From a virus: DNA of 20,615 nucleotides. The stretch is taken from IMG/VR virus record IMGVR_UViG_3300042402_003094, positions 1 through 20,615 of that record. The stretch is one strand, 5' to 3'. Of the stretch, positions 1-7,943 are shown in pieces (within the stretch, counting starts at the first letter, position 1; every line of letters begins with the position of its first letter). The translations under genes and the position numbers were made by a program. The notes under the pieces are model-generated. The model was not told the DNA's origin and made no database searches. It saw nothing but the letters and a program-made list of their open reading frames with translations.

Positions 1-193
1 CTCCAGGAGCACGTATAATAGTCCAACCAGGTCTCTTTCCATCAGCATCTAATTGAACATAATGAAGTTCATCATATCCACTTCTTATCACATACGAAGA
101 TAAGACTTCATCATCAGATATGTGACATCTACGAGTTTCACTATCTTTTGTGCCGTCTCTTACTGTTTGATAATTCTTTTTTCTTTTCTTCAT
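1..193 (-). CDS. Partial unrecognised small protein (N-terminal 64 codons)
   Basis: This ORF starts with ATG at 193 and runs off the left edge without a stop. The visible product begins MKKRKKNYQTVRDGTKDSET, so it is strongly basic at the N-terminus and then mixed polar, with a later GRPxW-type segment (GKRPGWTII). I do not recognise the family. It lies 25 bases downstream of the gp5-like stop codon, on the same strand, and a late-promoter match (AATAAATA) sits 23 bases upstream of its ATG, so it is probably a late gene that can be transcribed independently of gp5. Start choice is supported by this promoter spacing; no strong ribosome binding site is visible. Confidence 0.6.
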   Translation of the reverse strand, partial: MKKRKKNYQTVRDGTKDSETRRCHISDDEVLSSYVIRSGYDELHYVQLDADGKRPGWTIIRAPG

Positions 194-215
194 TAATCAA
201 ATGTTCAATTTAAGG

Positions 216-223
216 TATTTATT
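216..223 (-). promoter_or_regulatory. T4-type late promoter (AATAAATA)
   Basis: The minus strand reads AATAAATA, which fits the NATAAATA late-promoter core of T4-like phages recognised by gp55 with gp33 and the sliding clamp. It overlaps the TAA stop codon of the gp5-like gene (TAA at 221-219). The partial ORF starting at 193 follows about 23 bases downstream. The match is exact, but an 8-mer this AT-rich can occur by chance. Confidence 0.55.
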
Positions 224-2687
224 TGGATTTTACAGTTATCTTTCCAACGCAATCAACAACAGAAATAATCTTTGTTCCCGGTGGTGGATCTAGAGTCGGA
301 TCAACTTCTATAACTTTAAATACTGGAATTAATTCAGCATTGAAACCAGTATCACTTTCGACAAATATTGTCGGTCTTGAATCAAAACCAGATGCAGTTT
401 TTTCAACTCTTACTCCAACCACTGCTCCATTTTTTACAATCGGTTTAAGAACAGCACCCCTATCAGGTTCAACTACTATCGTATCATTTTCAGTATAGTT
501 AAATCCAGGATCCTTAACGTAAACTTCATCCAACTGTAAAATAACAGGATATATTGGTAAGTTTAATAATGTTTCTCTCTCGCTTGGCGTAAGTTGTGGT
601 ATACGACTTACTGCATTTTCTCTTTCTATCGGATTAAGATTTGGTAAATTTTCTAATCCTGGAATTTCTAATAAGGTTTCAACATCCCTTGGTGCTGGGG
701 GTGCTGTAATTGTAATTGGTCGATTTACTGGGAATTCTACTCCAGCAGGAATAGTTAAATCATCAATTATTACTGGAGATGGAACTTTAACAAAATCTCC
801 AGGATTTAATTCGATAGTGGTTCCTGGATTTACTGGAGGGAAATAAGTTCCATCTGCACCTTTTTTATAAGATTGATCTCTTTTTTTCCATACTCTACCA
901 GATCCACCTTCAGATCCATCTGGAGATATTAAGTAATTGGCACCAGATTCAACAATAACGATATTTTCAATACTCTTAATTGGTTCTCCCGCACTATTTG
1001 TAGAACTAGTCTTACTCATAATAGGAACAGCTGCCGCACCACCACCAGTTCCACAAGAATCGTTAATAGAAACAATTGGATCTGCCGTAAATCCACCTCC
1101 CCCATTAAGGAGATCGACAGCAAGAACTTCACCAGTTGCTCCAACCACAACATTTCCTGAAGCACCACTACCACCAGAACCAAAAATACTCAATGTAGGA
1201 GCACCACACCCAATAGGACCAATGCCACAACCACTTGCAAGAGATGTGAGTGCATCTCCTGCGCCACCAACTAAACCACCAATATCAAGATTATTTGCAT
1301 TAAATGCTCCAGCAGCATCAGATGCTGCTTGTGCTGCGGATTGTCCAATTGCTTGTGCTTGATTAAAAACAGACTCAATACTAACTGGACCGCCACGATT
1401 ATCTCCAGGACCACTCCAAGTGCTCCACTGATCTAATGTTGGGCAAGATAATTCCTCTTCACAACTAAAAAGACCAAAAATCTTTTTAATAATCGAAAGA
1501 ATTTGTCCAGCTAAATTTGCAGCTGCCCCAACTGTTTGTAATATTGCATTGATTGGTTGCAGAATAGAATTTATTAATCCAGAAATAAATCCGGCAACTC
1601 TCCCTACAATTTCACCAGCAACACCTTCAGCCAAACATACTGGAGCATTGATTGCTTTATTAACTAAGTTTTTTAATTGATTTCCAACTAATGCTAATAA
1701 TCCTTGAATGATTTTATTAATAGCACAAGAAAGAAGGTCTAGGGTTTTATTTTGTGCTTCTTTTACTGCGGGTCTTAAATTTGGAAAGAAAAGGAAATAT
1801 GTATCTTTTACGATATTGTTAACTTTTTCTATAACCGATTTTCTAACTGCTTCTACAATATTTTTAATTTTTGAAGTTACAAATGTAATCGCATCAGTAA
1901 CGGCATTTTCAATTCTTTTTTGTAGTTTATCAATACGACCAGTTAGTTGTGTACTAAAATCTGCACCGAGTTTTGTTAAGTTTTCGACAGTCTTAATCAA
2001 TTTTTCAATATCAGTGGAGATTCCCTTTATGTCATTTCTACCACATCTGGTAGTTTTTGACATCGGATACTGCATATCGCCATCCATTTTGGCCTGAGTA
2101 TCTGCTATTGATCCCAGACCTGATGTTAAACCTTGAGGATTTTCACTAACACCAGTGAATTGATTTCTTGTTTGCCCTGGTTGTTTTACTTGAACTGCTG
2201 AGGTTTTCTCATTAGTATTTTTAATGGTTGTTACTGATACTTTCTGGTTTTTAGTATATCCACTAAAAGGAAGAAATCCAACTTCTGGAATTTTCTTTTC
2301 AAGAGCAGTTTGTTGATTATATCCCAATACGCCCATAATAACTGGTTGCTGAGCATCTTCACCATCAATAAAGAATCCGAACACAAAACTTCCTTGACGA
2401 AGTTGTGCTGATGTTGATGCTCCAGCAGATCCAGCTCCTGCAGTCACTGGATACATTACAGTTGCCCAAGGTAATTCATCATCGCTCAAATCTTTAAGAT
2501 TGGCGGTGTGATACCCCATTATTCTGACTTTATATCTTTCACCGAATCCTGGAATTTCTCCAGTATTATCAACTCTATATCCAAGAATATTATCTTGCCA
2601 CTTAGTTTGGTCTACTACTTGACCAATCCACCAAACAAAACCATCTCTTCCTACAAAGTGTTTTTGGAATAACTGTTCTTCAATCAT
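219..2687 (-). CDS. 5: gp5-like baseplate hub / tail spike protein without a lysozyme domain
   Basis: The first ~120 residues look like the T4 gp5 N-terminal OB-fold that joins the gp27 hub: FVGRDGFVWWIGQVVD, then IPGFGERYKVRIMGYH, then a segment ending in a GxFVFGFFIDGEDAQQPVIMGVLG strand pattern. The rest differs from T4 gp5. There is no recognisable T4-lysozyme domain and no octad triple-beta-helix repeat. Instead residues ~220-410 are long amphipathic or hydrophobic helices. After a Gly/Ser-rich linker, the C-terminal ~300 residues are beta-rich, with GxxYTxxPxVxI-type repeats and a Pro-rich stretch. At 822 residues it exceeds T4 gp5 (575). It overlaps the preceding CP12-like gene by 8 bases, suggesting translational coupling. 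The name rests on the OB-fold and on neighbouring gp27; a cell-wall-cutting role is not supported by what I see. Confidence 0.8.
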   Translation of the reverse strand: MIEEQLFQKHFVGRDGFVWWIGQVVDQTKWQDNILGYRVDNTGEIPGFGERYKVRIMGYHTANLKDLSDDELPWATVMYPVTAGAGSAGASTSAQLRQGSFVFGFFIDGEDAQQPVIMGVLGYNQQTALEKKIPEVGFLPFSGYTKNQKVSVTTIKNTNEKTSAVQVKQPGQTRNQFTGVSENPQGLTSGLGSIADTQAKMDGDMQYPMSKTTRCGRNDIKGISTDIEKLIKTVENLTKLGADFSTQLTGRIDKLQKRIENAVTDAITFVTSKIKNIVEAVRKSVIEKVNNIVKDTYFLFFPNLRPAVKEAQNKTLDLLSCAINKIIQGLLALVGNQLKNLVNKAINAPVCLAEGVAGEIVGRVAGFISGLINSILQPINAILQTVGAAANLAGQILSIIKKIFGLFSCEEELSCPTLDQWSTWSGPGDNRGGPVSIESVFNQAQAIGQSAAQAASDAAGAFNANNLDIGGLVGGAGDALTSLASGCGIGPIGCGAPTLSIFGSGGSGASGNVVVGATGEVLAVDLLNGGGGFTADPIVSINDSCGTGGGAAAVPIMSKTSSTNSAGEPIKSIENIVIVESGANYLISPDGSEGGSGRVWKKRDQSYKKGADGTYFPPVNPGTTIELNPGDFVKVPSPVIIDDLTIPAGVEFPVNRPITITAPPAPRDVETLLEIPGLENLPNLNPIERENAVSRIPQLTPSERETLLNLPIYPVILQLDEVYVKDPGFNYTENDTIVVEPDRGAVLKPIVKNGAVVGVRVEKTASGFDSRPTIFVESDTGFNAELIPVFKVIEVDPTLDPPPGTKIISVVDCVGKITVKSK

Positions 2688-2892
2688 CGTAGATTCTACA
2701 CTCTAATGCGTTCGGGTTGTCATTACAATAAAGTTCAAGGGGGGATGGATCATGATTATCATCTGGATGAGATGCTTGATATCTCTCCAATGATTCTAGT
2801 TCTTCTTCAGCATGTCTTCTTGATTGCGAAGATGCCATTGGATCTTCAATTATTCTCTTATCATGATCAATGTGCTTTTGGATGTTTTCCAT
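2680..2892 (-). CDS. cp12: CP12-like protein (Calvin cycle inhibitor family)
   Basis: This 70-residue acidic protein ends in SPLELYCNDNPNALECRIYDD. That is very close to the C-terminal glyceraldehyde-3-phosphate dehydrogenase-binding tail of CP12 (two cysteines with eight residues between them, then an ECRxYD(D/N) end). CP12 clamps GAPDH and phosphoribulokinase and turns off the Calvin cycle in cyanobacteria; cyanophages carry cp12 as an auxiliary metabolic gene. The N-terminal cysteine pair is absent, and the core AWDxVEELQ motif is replaced by a helical EEELESLERYQASH segment. If functional it may bind GAPDH through the C-terminal loop without full redox control. The gene is wedged in a virion operon: its ATG abuts the stop of the gp27-like gene, and its end overlaps the gp5 start. 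An unrelated small structural protein with a convergent tail is possible but less likely. Confidence 0.75.
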   Translation of the reverse strand: MENIQKHIDHDKRIIEDPMASSQSRRHAEEELESLERYQASHPDDNHDPSPLELYCNDNPNALECRIYDD

Positions 2893-4182
2893 TTAACTTA
2901 CCTTACCTGAAAATGAATCTCTTACGAGAGTAAGACTTGTAAAAGTGTCTTTTGGAGTAATTCTATGACATAAACTAGCAATCATATACTTTCCTTTAGT
3001 TTGCATATTTGGTTTTTTATTTTCAATTTTTGCAAGATCTGGGAAATCACACTCAATCATATCCCCCGCATGAAGACTGAAATCTCCTGGAATCATAATA
3101 TGAGTCTTAATGCTATATAGCTGATTATATCTCATAATTGATTGAACCATCGTTGTTGGTGCATCAAAATTAGGATCTGTTGGTTTTGCTTTCCAATTTT
3201 TTAACTGCTCTTTTGCATCTTTTCCGGATGGTAGTGTTCCTAAATCTAATACATGATTCATAAATCGTGTTGGAATTTGCCTAAATTCCTTATCGACGAA
3301 CAGAATATTATCAGCAGCAAGTTCAATTTTTGATTTTTGATCTTTTTCTAGTGAATAATTTCTCACTTGATAATCCATTGCATAAAAATCAAAGAAAATA
3401 CTACGATTATTATACATTCCCAATGACATATTTTGTTGTAAATCTATATTTCTATCAATTTTAACATTGATAATTTTTCCATCATATCCTTCTGGTGTTT
3501 TTGTGGAATTTGTATAGATATATTTTTTCTTTGGTTCTTGTTTTAAAAGAACATCAATTGATTTAAACTTAAATGCTTCACTTGTTTCATACATGAAGTA
3601 ACCAGCTGCTCCGCCGATTCCTTTTTCCGGAACTGCCTTTGATGCTAACCAAGTGCAGACATATAATGGTTTTCTATCATTTCCTATAAAATTATAATTA
3701 ACACCCGTCTTATCAATATCTAATTTCTTTTTAACTTGCAATCCTTTTGGATCGGTAAGTATTTTCCTAACTGATGCTGAAATATCTCTTTCAAATCTAG
3801 TAACAACTCTCGATTGTTCATTAGCAATAAATTCTTTAGTGCAAAAGTCTAACATATAAACATCATTTGAAGTTCCTGGTGATGAACTATTAACGCGATT
3901 GACATATAATTCTAAACTAAGTGTATTTGGTTTAGATTGATTATCCTCGATAACCAATTCTACAAACTCACCACCACGAATTGGAAGACCATCCAACAAT
4001 CCTATCATTTCCTTCTGGTTTGGTTCTAAACCACCAGATTCAGCAATAATAGCAGTCGCTGAAATTGTATTTGAAAGCACATTTTCATAATATTTAATCT
4101 CAGGTGAAACCTGACTAATATCTTTTGACTTAACTTCAAACTTTTTTATATTGCCCGATAAGGCGGCTTCATTACTTGCCAT
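2893..4182 (-). CDS. 27: gp27-like baseplate hub protein
   Basis: This 429-residue protein has the pattern of a tail hub subunit (T4 gp27 / late control D fold). The N-terminal beta-domain contains GLLDGLPIRGGEFVELVIED, followed by a YVNRVNSSSP...YMLDFCTKEF segment. There is a central domain, and a C-terminal beta-domain with IPGDFSLHAGDMIECDFPDL, a GD-type turn typical of hub proteins. T4 gp27 has 391 residues, so the size fits. Its position next to the gp5-like gene matches the gp27-gp5 hub complex, where gp27 forms the torus gripping the gp5 OB-fold. The start ATG overlaps the stop of the 1252-residue gene (TAATG). The CP12-like ATG directly follows its stop. Assignment rests on fold-like patterns and context, not on strong residue identity. 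Confidence 0.7.
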   Translation of the reverse strand: MASNEAALSGNIKKFEVKSKDISQVSPEIKYYENVLSNTISATAIIAESGGLEPNQKEMIGLLDGLPIRGGEFVELVIEDNQSKPNTLSLELYVNRVNSSSPGTSNDVYMLDFCTKEFIANEQSRVVTRFERDISASVRKILTDPKGLQVKKKLDIDKTGVNYNFIGNDRKPLYVCTWLASKAVPEKGIGGAAGYFMYETSEAFKFKSIDVLLKQEPKKKYIYTNSTKTPEGYDGKIINVKIDRNIDLQQNMSLGMYNNRSIFFDFYAMDYQVRNYSLEKDQKSKIELAADNILFVDKEFRQIPTRFMNHVLDLGTLPSGKDAKEQLKNWKAKPTDPNFDAPTTMVQSIMRYNQLYSIKTHIMIPGDFSLHAGDMIECDFPDLAKIENKKPNMQTKGKYMIASLCHRITPKDTFTSLTLVRDSFSGKVS

Positions 4183-7100
4183 TAGATTTTGTACATTGAA
4201 GATGAGATTAATTGTCTGGAGACCATTCCATAACTATTTACCATACCATCAACAAAAGATGGTGTATATCCACTACCATTCTTTCTTATTGGTTGCATGG
4301 ATTGTCCACCAGGACTTTGGATAAGCATAATCATTCCATTTGATTTATCGTAAGATGCTGTTTGACTTAAGTTGGGTATTGACGATTTAATTGCAGGATC
4401 CCCAAGAACTTTGTAATTCAATGCAAAATCAGATATTTGTGCTGCTGGTGGAGCACTTGGTGCTCCAGGAGCACCTGGAGCAGATCCAGAACCTGGCGCT
4501 GATAAATCTGTTCCAGATGGTGCTAAACCAGCACCTTTAAATTCAAAGTGTCCTCCGTGGCTTCCTGGATAATCATTAGCAACCCAACCATAATTTCTAC
4601 CATTCTTTCTAATCCAAGAATTAGAACCACCATGAATATCCATTGCAATTCCAGACATATGGAGTGATCCACTCGCTCCCCCAACTGCTCTATTTTTTTC
4701 TGGACTTCTCTTACTGCTTGAAACATCTGATGCTTTAACTTTTCCACCAGAATCTTTCATCATTTTATAGAAAGCTTCAGCAGCACCCTTACTAAAGACT
4801 ACAGGTCTTCCTTGCTCATCTTTGGCACCTTGAATGGTATATCCAGGTCCAGTATCCCAAATACCTTTTGTGGAAATAATTCCACTTCCACCACCTCTAC
4901 CACCTTTAGCTGCTGCAGGATCCCCAAGAACTTTATAGTTTGCTGCGAAATCTGATATTTGAACTCCTTCAGATGGTGCAGATGGGGCCCCTGGAGATCC
5001 CGAAGATCCTGGACCTGCAATTGATGGATCTGGTTGTATAGATCCACCGAAAGGAGATTCCTTATTATATTTTGATAAAGGATTGAATCTAGAAAGAACT
5101 GCTGATTTTGGCATTCCATTATCTCTTGGATTCGTTGCTGCTTCCCAATGCAGGTGAGGTCCACTAGAAAGTCCAGTGCTCCCCAGTGGACCCAAAATAG
5201 TTCCTTTCTTAATTTTTTGACCACGCTTAACATACGCGGGTTTATCCATGTGCGCATAAAAATGCCCAATTCCCGTATTATCAATCCAATTGACCCAATT
5301 ACCATAATTACCTTGATTTCCAGTTGCTTCAACAACACCATCGGTAAATGCTTGTAGTGGTTCTCCTCTTGTTCCCGAAATATCAACACCCATATGCATT
5401 CCAGGAGACAATGCAAAATTTCGCATTCCCATATCTGATGTGACTTGATGATTTCCACCCATTGCTAAGAATGGAACTTTGTGGCGTTTTATTCCATTTC
5501 CACCACCTTTACCACCATTTTTACTAGGATTTGATGCAATATCTGGAGGAACATTTCCACCGGATTTAACTTTAGCAAGGGCTGTTTTAATTTTTTCTGG
5601 GGTCATAGAACTTCTTTGACCTGGATAATAAAACTTCCCTTGAGCGTTTGGTAATGATGCAAATTCCTGCGACAACCCCTGCATAAACCGATCATCACTC
5701 ATTTCACCTTTCAACCATCTTCTACCACCTCTGTTACCTTCTATATTAACCTTAGTAATAATTAGATCTTGGTTTTTTGGACTAAAAAGATCTTTATCAG
5801 GATTTAACCCAGCCGCTTTTGCTCTACTAATCAGATATTGTGGTAATTGTTGATATTTTCCAACAGCACCAGTTGCTCTTCTGGCAACTTCGGCAATCGT
5901 CATTTTAGTAGCACCTTTTAATGTAGTGCTAGGATACATTGCTTCATAATTTCCACCAGATTCTTTGCCGGCGATCAAATCAAGAAGTGGCCCCCATTGA
6001 CCTTCAGATATACCACTGCTAGGTGCAGAAGTGCCATCATCAGCACCACCTGGAGGTCCACCGCCAGGTTGCGCTTCTTCTTTCTTTTCCTGTAATAATT
6101 TAAATTGATTTTCTTGAGATTTTACATCAACAAATATTTTTTTCTTTGCCCAATCTGTTAAATTCTTACTAAATTGTCCGATTATTCTTTTATTAAATCC
6201 TGGAACGCTAAATTCATCATTTTTCAAAGCAATACCAATTGAGGAACCAATAGATTCTGCAATTGCATCTGTTCTTGGTTTAGATACTTTTTCGCCTAAA
6301 CTAATATCCAAACCAAGTTTCATTGCCTCACCGATGAATGGTATAGCACCATAAGTTGAAGAAAGATTTGCAAATCTCTTTGCACTCTCTTCATCTTTTA
6401 AAATGGTTCCTTTTGCTTTTTTCAGTGTTTGTGGAGATATTGCAGATGAACCAGTTGTTTTTCTTTGAATACTTGTAGATCTTGATAAAGTTCTTTTTGA
6501 TCCTCCACCTCTTATATTAATTTGACCACCATATGCTCTTCTCTCAATAGGATTTTCCTTATCGGCTTCAGCGACTCTTCCTGTTAAATTTTCATATATT
6601 TTTTTACCAGCCCATTCTCCAATTCCAGCACCAACAAATCCACCAACAGCAGCACCTACAACTGGAATTGGAATCAATCCCTGTCCTATAGCGCCACCAA
6701 TACCAGCACCTAGAGTTGCTCCTATTGCTCCAACTATGGCACGATCTAGTTTCTCACCTAAAGCAAGATCAATACCAATTCCAATCAGAGCACCAACAAC
6801 AGGAACTCTCTTAAAGATTTTAGAAAATGATTTAAATCTTTTAACTATTCTAGCAGTAGAATTTAATGCACTACCTGCTGCACCTGCTGCTTTACCTGCT
6901 AGTCTAGCAGCACCCTTAGCAGCACCTTTTACCCCTTGCTCTAATGCTTCACCACCTACTCTTTGGACTAAAGATTTTAGGGGACCTTTAACCAGATTAA
7001 AGATTACTCCACCCGCTTTTTTGAATAGATTTCCTGCGATTCTTCCTGCTTTTAATAATAACTTACCAATCAGTTTGGCAGGAGGACCAATAATTTTTGA

Positions 7101-7940
7101 AGTTAATTTTGCAATAAACTTAACTTGTTTCGGAAATACCGTCGTTAATGTAATAATTCCAAGTTTTAATGCATTCCAAGTGTTAGTAAGTCCTTTTCCA
7201 ATGTCTTTAAACATCTGAAGAATCATTGGACCATTCTTCAGAAGAATATTAAGCAGACTTCCTATTAGAACATTTAATAGGAATCTTTTGATCATATCAA
7301 AAAGACCAACCTTCGGAGCAGTTATTCCTAACTTTTTCTTCTTCTTAGTATCTTTCTTTTCTTCTAGATTTTTTTCTTGTTCTTCTGCTTTCTTCTTTCT
7401 ACCTTCTATAAAGTTAAGGCGACTTTCCTCTTTTTGGTTGAGGAGTTTTTGTGTTGATATCTGTTTAACTTTTATAAAATCAACTTTTATTTGCTCAAGT
7501 TCTTGTAAAATTTCTCCGAGAACACCATCAGATTTAACTAATGCTCCACTTGGTTTCTTATCTTCAGTCTTAACCAAAGCACCCGATGAACTTTTAACTA
7601 TTGCTGAAGATCTTCTTAAAACTAATGCTCCCCCCTTTCCACCACCTTTTTTATTTTGTGGTATAAATTTTTTTGTTGTTATTTTTTTATCCTTATTTTT
7701 ATTTCCAATTAACCCAAATGCAGCAGACCTTACTACAGATGTTGCAAGACCTCTAACAGCTGCACCACCAACACCTCTTAATGCTCCACCAATACCACCT
7801 CTAACAGCCGCACCACCAACACCTCTAGCAACAGTTCCTCTTACTAATGCACCTCCTCCACCCCTAACAGCAGCACCAGCTGCGCCTCTAGCAGCTACTC
7901 CCGCAGCTGCTCTTAAAACTAAAGGAGCTAGAAATAACAT
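4182..7940 (-). CDS. Large virion protein with three cell-wall hydrolase domains; tape-measure candidate
   Basis: Order along 1252 residues: a Gly/Arg-rich repeat tract (~15-75); a charged Lys/Glu coiled region (~140-205); a hydrophobic FLLNVLIGSLLNILLKN segment shared with the 833-residue neighbour; several glycine-zipper hydrophobic stretches (~235-460), as in tape measure proteins; a lambda R / GH104-like lysozyme-fold domain (~645-780, with GKESGG, GKYQQLP, SPKNQDL and FASLPNAQGKF); an M23 LytM-type zinc endopeptidase (~828-935, HMGVD, GHFYAH, HLHWE); then an M15-like D,D-peptidase domain (~1020-1135, SLHMSGIAMDI and HGGHFEF). Key residues of all three look intact. The motif ISDFA(A/L)NYKVLGDP flanks the M15-like domain at both ends. 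The gene lies between the 833-residue gene and gp27, where T4 has genes 28-29. It probably acts in the tail lumen or hub, cutting peptidoglycan at DNA injection (inference). Confidence 0.8.
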   Translation of the reverse strand: MLFLAPLVLRAAAGVAARGAAGAAVRGGGGALVRGTVARGVGGAAVRGGIGGALRGVGGAAVRGLATSVVRSAAFGLIGNKNKDKKITTKKFIPQNKKGGGKGGALVLRRSSAIVKSSSGALVKTEDKKPSGALVKSDGVLGEILQELEQIKVDFIKVKQISTQKLLNQKEESRLNFIEGRKKKAEEQEKNLEEKKDTKKKKKLGITAPKVGLFDMIKRFLLNVLIGSLLNILLKNGPMILQMFKDIGKGLTNTWNALKLGIITLTTVFPKQVKFIAKLTSKIIGPPAKLIGKLLLKAGRIAGNLFKKAGGVIFNLVKGPLKSLVQRVGGEALEQGVKGAAKGAARLAGKAAGAAGSALNSTARIVKRFKSFSKIFKRVPVVGALIGIGIDLALGEKLDRAIVGAIGATLGAGIGGAIGQGLIPIPVVGAAVGGFVGAGIGEWAGKKIYENLTGRVAEADKENPIERRAYGGQINIRGGGSKRTLSRSTSIQRKTTGSSAISPQTLKKAKGTILKDEESAKRFANLSSTYGAIPFIGEAMKLGLDISLGEKVSKPRTDAIAESIGSSIGIALKNDEFSVPGFNKRIIGQFSKNLTDWAKKKIFVDVKSQENQFKLLQEKKEEAQPGGGPPGGADDGTSAPSSGISEGQWGPLLDLIAGKESGGNYEAMYPSTTLKGATKMTIAEVARRATGAVGKYQQLPQYLISRAKAAGLNPDKDLFSPKNQDLIITKVNIEGNRGGRRWLKGEMSDDRFMQGLSQEFASLPNAQGKFYYPGQRSSMTPEKIKTALAKVKSGGNVPPDIASNPSKNGGKGGGNGIKRHKVPFLAMGGNHQVTSDMGMRNFALSPGMHMGVDISGTRGEPLQAFTDGVVEATGNQGNYGNWVNWIDNTGIGHFYAHMDKPAYVKRGQKIKKGTILGPLGSTGLSSGPHLHWEAATNPRDNGMPKSAVLSRFNPLSKYNKESPFGGSIQPDPSIAGPGSSGSPGAPSAPSEGVQISDFAANYKVLGDPAAAKGGRGGGSGIISTKGIWDTGPGYTIQGAKDEQGRPVVFSKGAAEAFYKMMKDSGGKVKASDVSSSKRSPEKNRAVGGASGSLHMSGIAMDIHGGSNSWIRKNGRNYGWVANDYPGSHGGHFEFKGAGLAPSGTDLSAPGSGSAPGAPGAPSAPPAAQISDFALNYKVLGDPAIKSSIPNLSQTASYDKSNGMIMLIQSPGGQSMQPIRKNGSGYTPSFVDGMVNSYGMVSRQLISSSMYKI
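4395..4436 (-). repeat. ISDFAxNYKVLGDP motif, copy 3 (C-terminal)
   Basis: Codons here encode ISDFALNYKVLGDP near residue 1170 of the 1252-residue protein. It is one of three near-identical copies in the two large adjacent virion genes. It follows a Gly/Ala/Pro/Ser-rich linker and precedes the C-terminal ~70 residues. Nucleotide sequence differs from the other copies mainly at silent positions. Confidence 0.9.
4917..4958 (-). repeat. ISDFAxNYKVLGDP motif, copy 2
   Basis: Codons encode ISDFAANYKVLGDP near residue 1000 of the 1252-residue protein, between the M23 and M15-like domains. It is preceded by a flexible Pro/Ser/Gly linker. The 14 residues are identical to the copy in the 833-residue protein. 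Confidence 0.9.
7750..7826 (-). repeat. Two 29-bp direct repeats, 48 bp apart
   Basis: The stretches at 7750-7778 and 7798-7826 differ at one base (t/c). They encode the doubled RGVGGAAVRG unit in the Gly/Arg/Ala-rich N-terminus of the 1252-residue protein. Further diverged copies extend on both sides. This looks like internal tandem duplication in a low-complexity coding tract. Confidence 0.8.
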
Positions 7941-7943
7941 TTC

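Noticed and set aside
219-2687. T4-type tail lysozyme activity for the gp5-like protein
   Set aside because: No lysozyme motifs or catalytic arrangement could be found; only the OB-fold is recognisable.
4799-5458. Minus-strand 219-codon frame overlapping the M23 region
   Set aside because: It is in another frame of the 1252-residue gene, whose own frame carries clear M23 motifs; the alternative product has no recognisable feature.
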